From assembly GCA_013822735.1 (NCBI GenBank), contig PNKZ01000001.1, forward strand, positions 310,001 to 374,000: 64,000 nucleotides of DNA, in the 5' to 3' direction. Numbering within the stretch: position 1 is the first letter of the stretch; each line of letters starts with the position of its first letter. Made by a program: the position numbers and the translations under genes. The notes beneath the pieces were generated by a model. That model did not search any database. It was not told where the DNA came from and saw only the letters and a list, made by a program, of their open reading frames with translations. Origin of the DNA: Pirellula sp. (GTDB lineage: Bacteria > Planctomycetota > Planctomycetia > Pirellulales > PNKZ01). This document shows positions 10,202 through 19,070 of the stretch, in pieces.

Positions 10202-11285
10202 ATGCAGTTCGTCGATCCGGTGACCCGGAGAAGACCCGTTCTACCGGCGTCCTGAAGACGGGGCTGAAGAAGGATCGCGTGGAAGCGGAGCGTGTCGCCG
10301 CTAAGTGGGAGGCGGGGGGCGTTATAGCGACCCGAGCGCCATATCGTGGGAGCAGTTTCGCGATAGGTACGAGCGTGAGGTGCTGTCAGGTCTTGCGAAA
10401 GCGACGCTCGAAAAAGTCGACGGTGTGTTCGCCCTCATCGAGAAGATCCTCGCGCCGATACGCCACCGCGATCTGACTGCGGAACGATTAAGCTTCTTTA
10501 CGGCTTTACGGCGGAACTTCGTAAAGAAAGGACGGAGGGTCGGAAGTCGATTCCCGGTAGCGCTGAAAGTACGATTGCCGGAAATCTATCGCATCTTCGA
10601 TCCGCGCTGGTCAAGACTCCCACGGTAGTCGGCGAAGCCGCAGCGCCCGCTTGGCAAAACTATCTTCGCGGGTTGTGGTACTCCGGCCTGCGGTTGGCAG
10701 AATCCTTGGAGTTGTACTGGGATCGTGATGACCGCCTTTGTGTCGTGGATATCGAAGACGCTCATCCGATGCTACGAATTCCGTCTGAACTCGAAAAGGG
10801 CAACAAGGACCGCTTGCTGCCGATAGCCCGGAGTTCGCCGAGTTCTTGCGTCAGACGCCTAAGCAAGCGCGTCACGGGCACGTTTTCAAGCTGGTAACGA
10901 AGTACCGTCAGCGTCGGCCGACCGAATGGACCGTCTCCGAGATCGTTGCGAAGATCGGCAAGACGGCCCACGTGAAAGTGAACATGGACACGCGTACGGG
11001 GAAGGTGAAGTTCGCGAGCGCCCACGACTTTCGTCGGCCATTCGGTGAGCGTTGGGCGGCGAAGGTGATGCCTCGGATGTGATGATGCTCATGCGGCACA
11101 AAAGCATCGAGACCACGATGAAATATTACGTGGGCCGCAACGCAAAGACCGCCGCCCAAGTTCTCTGGGAAGCTCACGAGCGGTCACGGACCGCCGGTGA
11201 CACTTCAGTAACAGTGCACCTAAAGAAGCATGCGACTCTGGCGATCACAACACCGCAAGCCCTTGTGAAGAAGGGCTTTAGAAAG

Positions 11286-11288
<3 letters not shown>
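10202..11288 (+). pseudogene. Decayed tyrosine recombinase (phage-type integrase)
   Basis: Similarity to a planctomycete-type site-specific integrase runs through all three plus frames in the right order: MQFVDPVT at 10202, then TRSTGVLKT and EAERVAAKWEAGG, then DPSAISWEQFRDRYEREV (N-terminal SAM-like domain), then RGLWYSGLRLAESLEL (first catalytic Arg), then FASAHDFRRPFGERWA (the HxxR box), then MRHKSIETTMKYYVGRNA (catalytic Tyr). At least five frame changes and an in-frame TAG near 10626 break it, so it cannot make a full-length enzyme. The last frame ends in TGA at 11286-11288, overlapping the 3' end of the opposite-strand tRNA-Lys. This is what remains of an element integrated at the tRNA. 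The boundaries at the N-terminal side are approximate. Confidence 0.85.
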
Positions 11289-11358
<70 letters not shown>

Positions 11359-11521
11359 AATGACTCGCCAACGTTCTCACGGAGCAGCAGCTTCTGGAAA
11401 AGGGCGAACTGATGAGTCTAGTAAATTCTTGCCGATTGACAAGCGGCCATGAGCCGGCGGCATGCAATTCGCAATACTCCCGAATATCGCAGGATCGAAA
11501 TTTTCCACCCTGAGGTGATCT

Positions 11522-11638
11522 ATGTCGAAGAACATTGTTCCCGATCGTTCGGGAAAAGCCGGTTGGATCGTACTTTGGCTACTGGGCGTGCCGATCCCCA
11601 TTTTGCTAATTCTCTTCTTGATTCGCGGCTGCACCTAG
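11522..11638 (+). CDS. Small single-pass membrane protein (38 residues)
   Basis: A 38-codon frame, ATG at 11522-11524 and TAG at 11636-11638. The protein has a short charged N terminus (MSKNIVPDRSGKAG), one hydrophobic helix (WIVLWLLGVPIPILLILFLI) and a C-terminal RGCT. Support for a real gene: the purine-rich AGGTG about 8 bases before the ATG, the clear membrane helix bounded by positive residues and a strong terminator 68 bases downstream. It resembles short conserved hypothetical membrane proteins that I recall from several bacterial phyla, with no assigned function. It stands alone between tRNA-Lys and the DUF1328 gene. Confidence 0.7.
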   Translation: MSKNIVPDRSGKAGWIVLWLLGVPIPILLILFLIRGCT

Positions 11639-11705
11639 TCGACCGGCCTGAGTTGCCGTCCGGCGAGCGCGCGTATCATCATGAACGGTGCGGGAAAATA
11701 GAGAT

Positions 11706-11745
11706 GCCGCGCGAGTTCGTTTAGCTCGCGCGGCGTCTTCTTTTT
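11706..11745 (+). terminator. Rho-independent terminator after the 38-residue protein
   Basis: Perfect 10-bp stem GCCGCGCGAG (11706-11715) with CTCGCGCGGC (11725-11734), 9-base loop, then a T-rich tail reaching 11745. It fits transcription from the small gene upstream. Confidence 0.85.
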
Positions 11746-11846
11746 AGTGAGCGGTTAGACGTTCGAAGTAGTCATCCCGACCGCTGCATACGGGAACATG
11801 CGTCGCCGAGACAGGCGAGTGTTTCATCGGCTGTTCAACTCGCGCG

Positions 11847-12011
11847 TCACACGAGCGATCGTCGGCCGCGAATAAAGCCGACGACCAAGAGTACGAGAAA
11901 TACCAACAGCAAAACTTTGGCGATGTAAGCCGCGGTGCCGGCAACCACGCCGAGGCCAAGCAGGCTTGCGAGCAGCGCCACAATCAAGAAGGTAAGAGCC
12001 CAGTGCAACAT
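11847..12011 (-). CDS. DUF1328 family small membrane protein
   Basis: 54-residue protein with two hydrophobic helices: residues about 3-24 (MLHWALTFLIVALLASLLGL start) and 29-47, with the GVVAGTAAYIAK hinge typical of DUF1328 (YtjA-like) proteins, and a basic end (RGRRS). The family is a widespread inner-membrane protein of unknown function, often induced by stress. ATG at 12009-12011 is preceded by GGGAGAT, a good ribosome binding site. Frame and length match the family (about 54 residues). Confidence 0.88.
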   Translation of the reverse strand: MLHWALTFLIVALLASLLGLGVVAGTAAYIAKVLLLVFLVLLVVGFIRGRRSLV

Positions 12012-12094
12012 GATGAAATCTCCCGATGCGAAATCAAAGGTGCGTAAACTGTCGGCGTGGCGGTCTAAGCGCGGATCACTCCCGGATCACTCCC

Positions 12095-12115
12095 GCAGTC
12101 ACCGAGCGTGACTGC
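12095..12115. repeat. Inverted repeat upstream of the DUF1328 gene
   Basis: Perfect 8-bp arms GCAGTCAC (12095-12102) and GTGACTGC (12108-12115) around a 5-base loop, preceded by a tandem 11-base repeat of GGATCACTCCC at about 12072-12093. There is no T-run, so it is not a terminator; it may be an operator for the divergent DUF1328 and Hpt genes. The remaining DNA to 12334 shows no supported gene. Confidence 0.4.
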
Positions 12116-12334
12116 CGGCCGCGATTGCCGACTAACGTGAAGCAAAGCCTGCGCCGATTGAAAATAGACCGGACGCCAATGTCGGTTTTAGGAATGAAAA
12201 TCGCTGTTATGGAATTTGAAGATGCGGCGACCTGGACGATCATCGACCAGTCCGGTCGTTCCCTGAAAAACAGCGATTGTGCAACACAATTTCCTTTCGC
12301 TAAAACACTATTCGGTTTGTAAGCTGGTGCGAAC

Positions 12335-12718
12335 ATGACCTTCATCGTTTCACGTCTGCGAGCCGACGCGGCTATGCCTGTCTCCGTTTCTTTCGATCAT
12401 GAGGGCACTCTTCGCCGACTCGGCGGTGATACGGGGCTCTACAAGGATTTGGTCGGATTCTTCTTAGAAGACTCGGCCGATTTGTACCAGCAGTTGCAAA
12501 AGGCGACGCTCGGCGAAGACGTGGCGGAGACCGAGCGCGCGTCGCACTCCCTGCGAGGCATTTGCGCTAATTTTGGCGCCGGAGAAGCTATCAACTTGTG
12601 CTGGACAATCGAACGACGCGCCGGCGTCGGCGATTGGCATGAAGTGCGAACGGCGCAATCGCAACTTGATGGTGCGCTCAGTCGCTTGCGTACGGCTTTG
12701 CAAAAGTCCGTCGTTTAG
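12335..12718 (+). CDS. Histidine phosphotransfer (Hpt) domain protein
   Basis: 127-residue soluble protein built almost entirely of an Hpt four-helix bundle, the intermediate of multistep phosphorelays. The phosphoacceptor is His71 in ERASHSLRGICANFGA, matching the HxLKG pattern with Arg for Lys. No kinase or receiver domain is fused. Met14 (12374) is an alternative start giving a more typical length. It is convergent with the sigma-54 response regulator; no hybrid kinase is encoded nearby, so its partners are unknown. It could relay phosphate to the neighbouring receiver, but that is only suggested by proximity. Confidence 0.88.
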   Translation: MTFIVSRLRADAAMPVSVSFDHEGTLRRLGGDTGLYKDLVGFFLEDSADLYQQLQKATLGEDVAETERASHSLRGICANFGAGEAINLCWTIERRAGVGDWHEVRTAQSQLDGALSRLRTALQKSVV

Positions 12719-12918
12719 ACGGCTCTGCAGAATAGGAAAGTCGGGCGTCCACCATCGGCGCGGTCGCCTGATTAACGGGCCTGAGTACGCACCGATCGAA
12801 TCGACGCACCCATCGCGCGGCGGTCGTCAAAAATGAACCGCCCGCGCCTCGGTAGAGTGCGCACTTTTTCTGGGCGATTTACCTGTGCGTACACCGCATA
12901 AAAGGCCTGCCGCGGCTT

Positions 12919-14373
12919 CTAGGCCGTGGCGGGCTCCTCATCGAGCGTTACCGTCGTACCCAGCGAAATATGCAGGGCGCGGATCTTATTGCGGAGAGTG
13001 CCGCGCGTAATGCCGAGAATCTTCGCGGCTTGCGATTGATTGCCGTCGGTGTGTTTGAGTACGCGTGTGATGACAAATCGTTCCATCATCTCCAGCGTTT
13101 CCAAGTATAAGTCCTGCGAATTGCCGCTGCGGAGGCGCATTTCGAGGAACGTTTCCAGATCGCTTTGCGGAGCGACTTCCGGATCGAACGTGACCTTCTC
13201 GCCCGGATCGAATCGCACGGAATCCGGCAGGAATTCCGGCAGAATCACGGCTCCCGTCGTCTGCAGCAGCGACTGCCGAATGACCGCTTCCAACTCGCGG
13301 ATATTGCCGGGCCAGGAGTAATGCACGAGCAAGTCGAGCGCTTCGGGCGAGATGCTGTGGACGTCTTTCCCGAGTTCGCGGCTAAACTTCTGCACGCAAT
13401 GTTGGAGGAGCAGCAAGATGTCGTCGCCGCGGTCGCGGAGCGGCGGCAGCTTGATCGAAAAGCCGTTGAGGCGGTAGTACAAGTCTTCGCGATACTTGCC
13501 GTCGGTCGCCATCTGCTTCAGGTCGCGATTCGTCGCGGCGATGATGCGCACGTCCGTTTGAATAGTCTCCGTTCCGCCGACGCGCTCGAAGCGTTGCTCC
13601 TGCAATAAACGGAGCACCTTGCTTTGCACAAGCGGCGACATATCGCCGACCTCGTCTAAGAAGATCGTGCCGCCGTGGCATTGTTCGAACTTGCCGATGC
13701 GTCGGCTGTCGGCGCCCGTGAAAGAACCGCGCTCGTGACCGAACAATTCGCTTTCGAGCAAGTTGTCGGGAATCGCCGCGCAGTTTACGGCCAAGAACTG
13801 CTTGTTGGCGCGATTGCTGTGATGGTAAATGGCGCGGGCGATGAGTTCCTTGCCGGTGCCGCTTTCACTTTGAATAAGCACCGTCACGTTTTGCGGAGCC
13901 ACGCGACCAATCGCCTTGAATACTTCTTGCATCGGCGGACAGCGTCCGACGATTTGATCGGCCTCGAGTTTCGGATGCGCCTCGCGCGGCAACTCAACCG
14001 GCGTGCTCATCAGCCGACGAATTTCCAGCGCCCGATCAACCAGGTCGCGTAGCTTTTGCAAATCGAGCGGCTTCAAGAGGTAGTCGTAGGCGCCGAGCTT
14101 CATCGCCTCGATCGCCGTGTCGCTCGTACCGCCGGCGGTGATGAAGATCACCGGCAGCTTAGGATCCCAGCCGTGGAACTTGCGCACGGCTTCCAGTCCC
14201 GAGATCTCCGGCAGCATGATGTCGAGTAGTACGACGTCGGCGCCGGCCTTGAGAATGTCCATTCCTTCGGGCACGTCGCGCGCCGTCTTCACGGTGATCG
14301 GCGTGTTGGCAAAGGCCTGAGTAATCAGGTGCAGCGTGGCGCGGTCGTCGTCAATGGCAAGGAGCGTCGGCAT
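12919..14373 (-). CDS. Sigma-54-dependent response regulator (NtrC family)
   Basis: 484 residues in the classic three-domain order. Receiver at 1-120 with acidic pair DD8-9, phosphoacceptor Asp51 (LLDIMLPE), Thr79 and Lys101. Sigma-54 AAA+ domain at about 145-385 with Walker A SESGTGKE, the sigma-54 contact loop GSFTGA (usual GAFTGA), Walker B GGTIFLDEVGDM and arginine-finger region. Fis-type helix-turn-helix at 430-475 (NQSQAAKILGITRGTLRNKI). It activates sigma-54 promoters when phosphorylated; target genes cannot be told. The first Gly of Walker A is Ser and the loop has Ser for Ala; both occur as variants but merit a check. The ATG at 14371-14373 fits the family length. No cognate kinase gene is adjacent. 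Confidence 0.95.
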   Translation of the reverse strand: MPTLLAIDDDRATLHLITQAFANTPITVKTARDVPEGMDILKAGADVVLLDIMLPEISGLEAVRKFHGWDPKLPVIFITAGGTSDTAIEAMKLGAYDYLLKPLDLQKLRDLVDRALEIRRLMSTPVELPREAHPKLEADQIVGRCPPMQEVFKAIGRVAPQNVTVLIQSESGTGKELIARAIYHHSNRANKQFLAVNCAAIPDNLLESELFGHERGSFTGADSRRIGKFEQCHGGTIFLDEVGDMSPLVQSKVLRLLQEQRFERVGGTETIQTDVRIIAATNRDLKQMATDGKYREDLYYRLNGFSIKLPPLRDRGDDILLLLQHCVQKFSRELGKDVHSISPEALDLLVHYSWPGNIRELEAVIRQSLLQTTGAVILPEFLPDSVRFDPGEKVTFDPEVAPQSDLETFLEMRLRSGNSQDLYLETLEMMERFVITRVLKHTDGNQSQAAKILGITRGTLRNKIRALHISLGTTVTLDEEPATA

Positions 14374-14386
14374 GGTTGTCCCCTGA

Positions 14387-14407
14387 GAATTCCTATGTTG
14401 GGAATTC
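14387..14407. repeat. Inverted repeat in the leader of the response regulator
   Basis: Perfect 7-bp arms GAATTCC (14387-14393) and GGAATTC (14401-14407) separated by seven bases, 14 bases upstream of the response regulator start. Spacing and position suit an operator or a leader hairpin; no regulator can be named. Confidence 0.4.
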
Positions 14408-14879
14408 CGAACCGGTGTATTTGCACCAACTCGGAAGATTCTAGCCTCGGTCGTCTACGGAGGCTACTAAAGTCGTGTGAAGGGTCTTAAGTTCTTGCAA
14501 ACGCACGGGTTTCAGCATATCGGGCCTAAGGGAGCCGTCGCAATTCATCCGGTTCGTTCTCATCCGAGTTGATTGATCACCGACCATTCATTTAGAGGAT
14601 TGGTCGATGTTCGCGCGTCGTGAGTAATACGCTGTCGTGAACTCCGGCGCTCGCTACCCTCGATGTTAATAGGCGAAGGCGAACTAACACCAACCGGCGC
14701 GGTTTCGAACTGTCCGCGACAGGATATTGCGAATGGCGTGCCGAAAGTCACGGCGGACTATCGCCACTCACCCTCTCTCTCGCGCTTGAGAGTGCGTCGA
14801 CGTCGGACTATGCTTGGCCACCACTCGCACTCGAAATAGTCGCGTTCCACGCCCCACCCATTCTGCAGGTCCTCATTCG
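14408..14879. other. Divergent intergenic region, nothing identified
   Basis: About 470 bases between the response regulator and the DUF1080 gene, transcribed away from each other. A promoter for each must lie here, but I see no strong sigma-70 or sigma-54 match. Short frames in it show no domain. Confidence 0.4.
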
Positions 14880-15467
14880 ATGTTTATTCGCGTTCTTGCA
14901 TTTGCGCTCACCGGTCTGATGTTGTTTGCTTCTTCGACCCGCGCCGAAGAAGGGTGGGTAACGTTGTTCAACGGCAAGGATTTGACCGGCTGGAAGGCCA
15001 ATGAGTTGCCGGAGAATTGGGAAGTCAAGGATGGCGCTATTCACGGCCACGGCAACCGCAGTCACCTCTTCTACATGGAAAAGGAATTTGCGAATTTCCA
15101 CTACAAGGCCGACCTGAAGCTGACGAAGGGGAGCAACTCCGGCATGTACTTTCGCACCCAGCATGCCGATAGCGGTTGGCCGAAGGGGTATGAAGCCCAA
15201 GTGAATAATAGCCACAAAGACCCGAAGCGGACCGGTTCGCTTTACAACTTCGTCAATGTCGGCGAGCAACTCATTCCGGACGACACGTGGTGGACCCAGG
15301 AAGTGATCGCCGAAGGGAACCACATCACCATCAAGGTAAACGGCAAGACCGTCGTCGACTTCACCGACCCGGACAAGACCTACATGAAGGGCTACTTTGC
15401 CTTCCAGCAGCACGATCCGGGGAGCAAGGTCGAGATCAAGAACGTCATGGTGAAAGAACTACCGTAG
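14880..15467 (+). CDS. DUF1080 (3-keto-disaccharide hydrolase) family exported protein
   Basis: 195 residues starting at ATG 14880 (MFIRVLAFALTGLMLFASST, a signal peptide cleaved near STRAEEG). The mature part is one jelly-roll DUF1080 domain with hallmark motifs LFNGKDLTGWK, NWEVKDGAIHG, SGMYFRTQ, YEAQVNN, and the closing KGYFAFQQHDPGSKVEIKNV. The family includes 3-keto-glycoside hydrolases and is greatly expanded in planctomycetes. An upstream in-frame start at 14814 would add 22 residues before the signal peptide and is unlikely. It precedes a plus-strand run of exported proteins and is probably secreted to the periplasm or surface. Confidence 0.9.
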   Translation: MFIRVLAFALTGLMLFASSTRAEEGWVTLFNGKDLTGWKANELPENWEVKDGAIHGHGNRSHLFYMEKEFANFHYKADLKLTKGSNSGMYFRTQHADSGWPKGYEAQVNNSHKDPKRTGSLYNFVNVGEQLIPDDTWWTQEVIAEGNHITIKVNGKTVVDFTDPDKTYMKGYFAFQQHDPGSKVEIKNVMVKELP

Positions 15468-15478
15468 TGCGACGCAGA

Positions 15479-15500
15479 CCCGTTGTTTACGGGCTTTTGT
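15479..15500 (+). terminator. Weak hairpin with T tract after the DUF1080 gene
   Basis: A 5-bp stem CCCGT / ACGGG (15479-15483, 15489-15493) with a five-base loop followed by CTTTTGTT. The short stem makes it a weak or partial terminator. Confidence 0.35.
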
Positions 15501-15588
15501 TGCATTCGGCCGCTGCGCTGATTAGTCTGATTTGTTGGCAAGGTTTCGCCGCTTGTTGCGTTCGCCGTTCGTAGGAGCTGGTGTGGTT

Positions 15589-16284
15589 ATGAAAACGCGT
15601 TCGACTATTTCCGCCGCGCTACTCGTGATGGGCGCTATGCTGTCGTCGCCGGTGACGCGCTCCGCCGACGCGGTCGACGACAAGGTTCTGGCCTCGGTCT
15701 ATCACGAAGGACTGAAGTCGTTCTACGCCGGCGACAATCGTTCGGCGCATGAAACGCTTTCGCAAGCGATTGACGCCGGCAGCAAGGACCCTCGCTGCTA
15801 TTACATTCGCGGGTTTGCCAATGCGCGGCTGGGTCGCATGCCCGAGGCTCAGCAGGATTTCACGAAGGGAGCCGAACTCGAAGCACAAGACTTCGATGTG
15901 TTCTACAACGTGAGCCAAGCGTTGGAGCGTATTCAAGGTCCTGAACGGCGCTCCCTGGAAACCTATCGCACGGCCGGACGTAAGAACGCGTTGGCTGCGG
16001 TCGAAAAGATTCGGCTCGAACAGTTCCAGCGTTTTGATCCGACGGCGGTAGCCGCGCCTGCGGCGAATCCTCCGGCTGCGGAAGTACCTGCCGCGGCTCC
16101 GGCCGCCAATGATGCCTCGAACCCATTCGGCACGCAGCCCGCCGCGCCCGCCATGCCCGCCACGCCTGCGACTCCTCCGGCCGACCCCAGCAACCCGTTT
16201 GGCACTTCTACTCCGCCGGCGGCGGCTCCTCCTGCCGCGCCCCCTGCGGCGGCACCACCGTCGGCAAACCCGTTCGGTTCCTAA
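15589..16284 (+). CDS. Exported TPR-like protein with C-terminal NPFG repeats
   Basis: 231 residues from ATG 15589; an upstream in-frame start at 15532 would only add 19 residues before the signal peptide (MKTRSTISAALLVMGAMLSS...). Residues about 30-140 form TPR-like helices (YHEGLKSFYAGDNRSAHE; CYYIRGFANARLGRMPEA). The last 85 residues are Ala/Pro-rich and contain three spaced NPFG motifs: SNPFGTQ, SNPFGTS and the terminal ANPFGS. No enzymatic motif was found. The TPR part suggests protein binding and the NPFG elements look like repeated linear docking sites; the role is unknown. It sits between the DUF1080 and PPC genes in the same direction. Confidence 0.75.
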   Translation: MKTRSTISAALLVMGAMLSSPVTRSADAVDDKVLASVYHEGLKSFYAGDNRSAHETLSQAIDAGSKDPRCYYIRGFANARLGRMPEAQQDFTKGAELEAQDFDVFYNVSQALERIQGPERRSLETYRTAGRKNALAAVEKIRLEQFQRFDPTAVAAPAANPPAAEVPAAAPAANDASNPFGTQPAAPAMPATPATPPADPSNPFGTSTPPAAAPPAAPPAAAPPSANPFGS

Positions 16285-16581
16285 CCTTCGGGTTGTTTTC
16301 CACGGAGAGCCTCCCGGCCGACTGTCGCGCGACGGAGAAAGAAATTGACCCGCTTCCCGTGCATGGGTATGGTCATTCAATAAGGACGAACTTATTTGAA
16401 TGCACTTGGTCTCTCGACCGGTTAGACTGTTGTCGTCCGCCCGCCTCCGAAGTTTGCACCTGCCTGATAACGCTCGCCGTCGGATCGTGCCGCTGAGCCG
16501 GTATCCGTCCTCGGCATCCCGCCTGCCTCCAGCCTGCACAGCCTCTCGCCAGTCCTGCCTCTCGCTAAGGATCCGAGCGCC

Positions 16582-19011
16582 ATGATGCGTCTCGCTATCG
16601 CGCTATTCGTGCTCGCGACCACTGTCCTCGCCGGCAATGGCGTCGCCGTCGCGCAAGTTCCAACGCTCACGCACACCTCGCCATACGCCGTGGTTCCGGG
16701 CAAGACGACGGACGTAACGTTTAACGGCGACGGTATGCTCGACGCCCTCTCTATGTGGACAAACATCCCCGGCGCCGAAGCGCGGCTCGTGCCGCAGCCT
16801 GCCGGGAAGGGAGACTCCGCTCCGAACCCGAAGAAGGCGAAGTTCAACGTCACCGTTCCCGCGACCGCAGTGCCGGGTATTTATGGCGTCCGCGTCACGA
16901 CCAAGGCCGGGGCGACCAACCTGCGGTTGATCACCGTCGACGACCTGCCGACGATCGGCGAAGAGACGACGAACAAGACGGTCGCTCAAGCCCAGTCGTT
17001 GAAGCTGCCGATTGCCGTCGACGGCGTTGCCGAACCGGAGACGTACGACTTCTTCAAGTTTGGCGCCGAGGCGGGGCAACGCGTTTCGATCGAAGTCGTT
17101 GCCCGCCGCATGGGTTCGACGCTCGACCCGGTTGTGCGCCTGCTCGATGCCGCCGGCCACGAATTGGCCTATGCCGACGACGACGAATCGACGGGTCCCG
17201 ACGGCCGCTTGAGCTATCGCATTCAGAAGTCCGGCGAGTATTTCATCGAACTGCGCGACATCCGCTATGCCGGCGGCTCCTCGTATCGCTACCACTTGCG
17301 CATCGGCGATTTCCCGCTGCTCGCCACGCCGTACCCCATCGGCGTACAGACCGGTACGACCTCGCTCGTCGAGGCCGTAGGCTACGATGTCGGCGCGCTC
17401 GCGCCGTTGCGAACGGCCGTGCCTGCTGATTTCTCCGGAAAGCAACTGCCGCTCGCCGCGCGATACGACCGCGGTCACGGTTCCGGCTTCACGCTACTAG
17501 CCGTCGCTCCGTCGGCCGAACAAACGGAAAGCGAACCGAACGGCGCGAGGGAAAATGCTTCTCCGCTGACGCTGAGCGGAGCGATCAACGGTCGCTTCGA
17601 GAAACCGAAAGATCGCGACTGCTTCCAATTGGAAGGGAAGAAGGGAACTCGATTCCGCTTTGTCGGCCGCACTCGCGGTTTCGGCTCGCCGACCGATCTC
17701 TTTTTGCGGATGTACGACAAAGACGGCAAGACCGTCGCGGAAGCAGAGGACGCCGGCTTGGAAGAAGGGGTGCTTGATTACGCGTTTGCCGCCGACAGCG
17801 CCTACTACTTGGCCGTGGAAGACTTGCTCGGCCGGGGCGGCCCGCAGTTCACCTACCGCATTGAAATCGAACCGTATCAGCCGAGCTTCGCCTTGGCGAT
17901 CGACGTCGCGAAGTTCGACGTCCCGCACGGCGGCGTGGCGAAGGGAAAGGTCACCGCGACGCGCGTCGGCTTTACCGGGCCGATCACGCTGCGAGCCGAC
18001 TTTCTCAGCGAGGCCCAAGGAATTACCGCTACGGGAACCATTCCTGAAGGGAAGAACGACGGCGTGCTGACGATCACCGTGCCGAAGAGCGTGCCGCAAG
18101 GCGCGGTCGTCGACGTGCGCATCGTCGGCGAAGGTTCGGTCGACAAAGAAGGAAAGCAAAAGCTCACGGCCGTCGCCGCGGCAACCGTACCGCTTAGAAC
18201 CTTGCTCGGCGGCTTGGCAAATCCGCCGCTCGATTTGGTCGAACGTTTGCCGATCTCCGTCGCGCCGCCGGTCGCCGATTTCTTGAAGTTAACCACCTCG
18301 ACGAAGACGGTCGTCCTGCCGCAACTTGTCGGCAAGGCGACGTTGGCGGTCAAGGTTGAGAAGCTCAATAAGTTCGACGCGCCGGTGAAGCTGGCCGTGG
18401 AGGGTCTGCCGAACGGAGTTTCGGCAAAGGTCGGCGAGATCGAAAAAGGAAAGAACGAAACGACCATTGAGTTTTCCGCCTCGCGCACGGCGGCGGCCCT
18501 CGATCAAACATTCCGGCTAACGGCGTCGGCCGTGCTCGTCGACCAGCCGAAGTCGTACGTGGTGGAAGACCTGACGTTGCGAATCGCGCCGGCGGTCGAA
18601 GCGCAAGTCACGGCCCCGGCCGCGCTGGTGCCCGGCACGAAGCAGACCGTGAAAATTGAAATCACGCGCCATGCCAAGGCCGCGCCGATCACGCTGAGCT
18701 GGACGTCGCTCCCGAAGGGAGTCGCGGGCGGAAAAGATTGGACGATCGCCGCCGATCAGAAGTCGGGCACCGCGGAACTCACCGTCGATGCGAAGGCGCC
18801 GCTTGGTCCGGGGGTCGGGCGATTGACTGCGACCACGGACGTCGAAGGACGTAAGGCGTCGATCGATCTCGGCATGGTGGAGTTGGTAGTCGCGCCGCAA
18901 ACCGCACCGACCGCCGCGAAGCCGGCCGATAAGAAGCCTGCGGCAAAAGAGGCCGCACCGAAGCAGACCGCAGACAAAAAAGAAGCAGACAAGCAAACGG
19001 CCGGAAAGTAG
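16582..19011 (+). CDS. Exported pre-peptidase C-terminal (PPC) domain protein
   Basis: 809 residues, signal peptide at 1-25 (MMRLAIALFVLATTVLAGNG...). Residues 25-110 form an Ig/IPT-like domain (YGVRVTTKAG). Two PPC domains follow, near 150-245 (YDFFKFGAEAGQRVSIEV; LDPVVRLLDAAGHELAYADD) and 340-430 (DCFQLEGKKGTRFRFVGR; TDLFLRMYDKDGKTVAEA). The rest is a string of Ig-like beta modules, then a Lys/Ala/Pro tail of about 30 residues (KPADKKPAAKEAAPK...). No protease domain is present. In planctomycetes such proteins precede DUF1549/DUF1553 genes, as here (60-base gap), suggesting a joint surface or periplasmic complex. The 297 bases upstream hold no gene. Confidence 0.9.
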   Translation: MMRLAIALFVLATTVLAGNGVAVAQVPTLTHTSPYAVVPGKTTDVTFNGDGMLDALSMWTNIPGAEARLVPQPAGKGDSAPNPKKAKFNVTVPATAVPGIYGVRVTTKAGATNLRLITVDDLPTIGEETTNKTVAQAQSLKLPIAVDGVAEPETYDFFKFGAEAGQRVSIEVVARRMGSTLDPVVRLLDAAGHELAYADDDESTGPDGRLSYRIQKSGEYFIELRDIRYAGGSSYRYHLRIGDFPLLATPYPIGVQTGTTSLVEAVGYDVGALAPLRTAVPADFSGKQLPLAARYDRGHGSGFTLLAVAPSAEQTESEPNGARENASPLTLSGAINGRFEKPKDRDCFQLEGKKGTRFRFVGRTRGFGSPTDLFLRMYDKDGKTVAEAEDAGLEEGVLDYAFAADSAYYLAVEDLLGRGGPQFTYRIEIEPYQPSFALAIDVAKFDVPHGGVAKGKVTATRVGFTGPITLRADFLSEAQGITATGTIPEGKNDGVLTITVPKSVPQGAVVDVRIVGEGSVDKEGKQKLTAVAAATVPLRTLLGGLANPPLDLVERLPISVAPPVADFLKLTTSTKTVVLPQLVGKATLAVKVEKLNKFDAPVKLAVEGLPNGVSAKVGEIEKGKNETTIEFSASRTAAALDQTFRLTASAVLVDQPKSYVVEDLTLRIAPAVEAQVTAPAALVPGTKQTVKIEITRHAKAAPITLSWTSLPKGVAGGKDWTIAADQKSGTAELTVDAKAPLGPGVGRLTATTDVEGRKASIDLGMVELVVAPQTAPTAAKPADKKPAAKEAAPKQTADKKEADKQTAGK

Positions 19012-19070
19012 CCACGCAGTCGACTCGCGACGACGTCGCCTACAACACTTGGTTCGAGGAGAGTTGCACG

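Noticed and set aside
12026-12322. Plus-strand frame of 98 codons before the Hpt gene
   Set aside because: No ribosome site, no domain, and it starts within the DUF1328 leader and inverted repeat.
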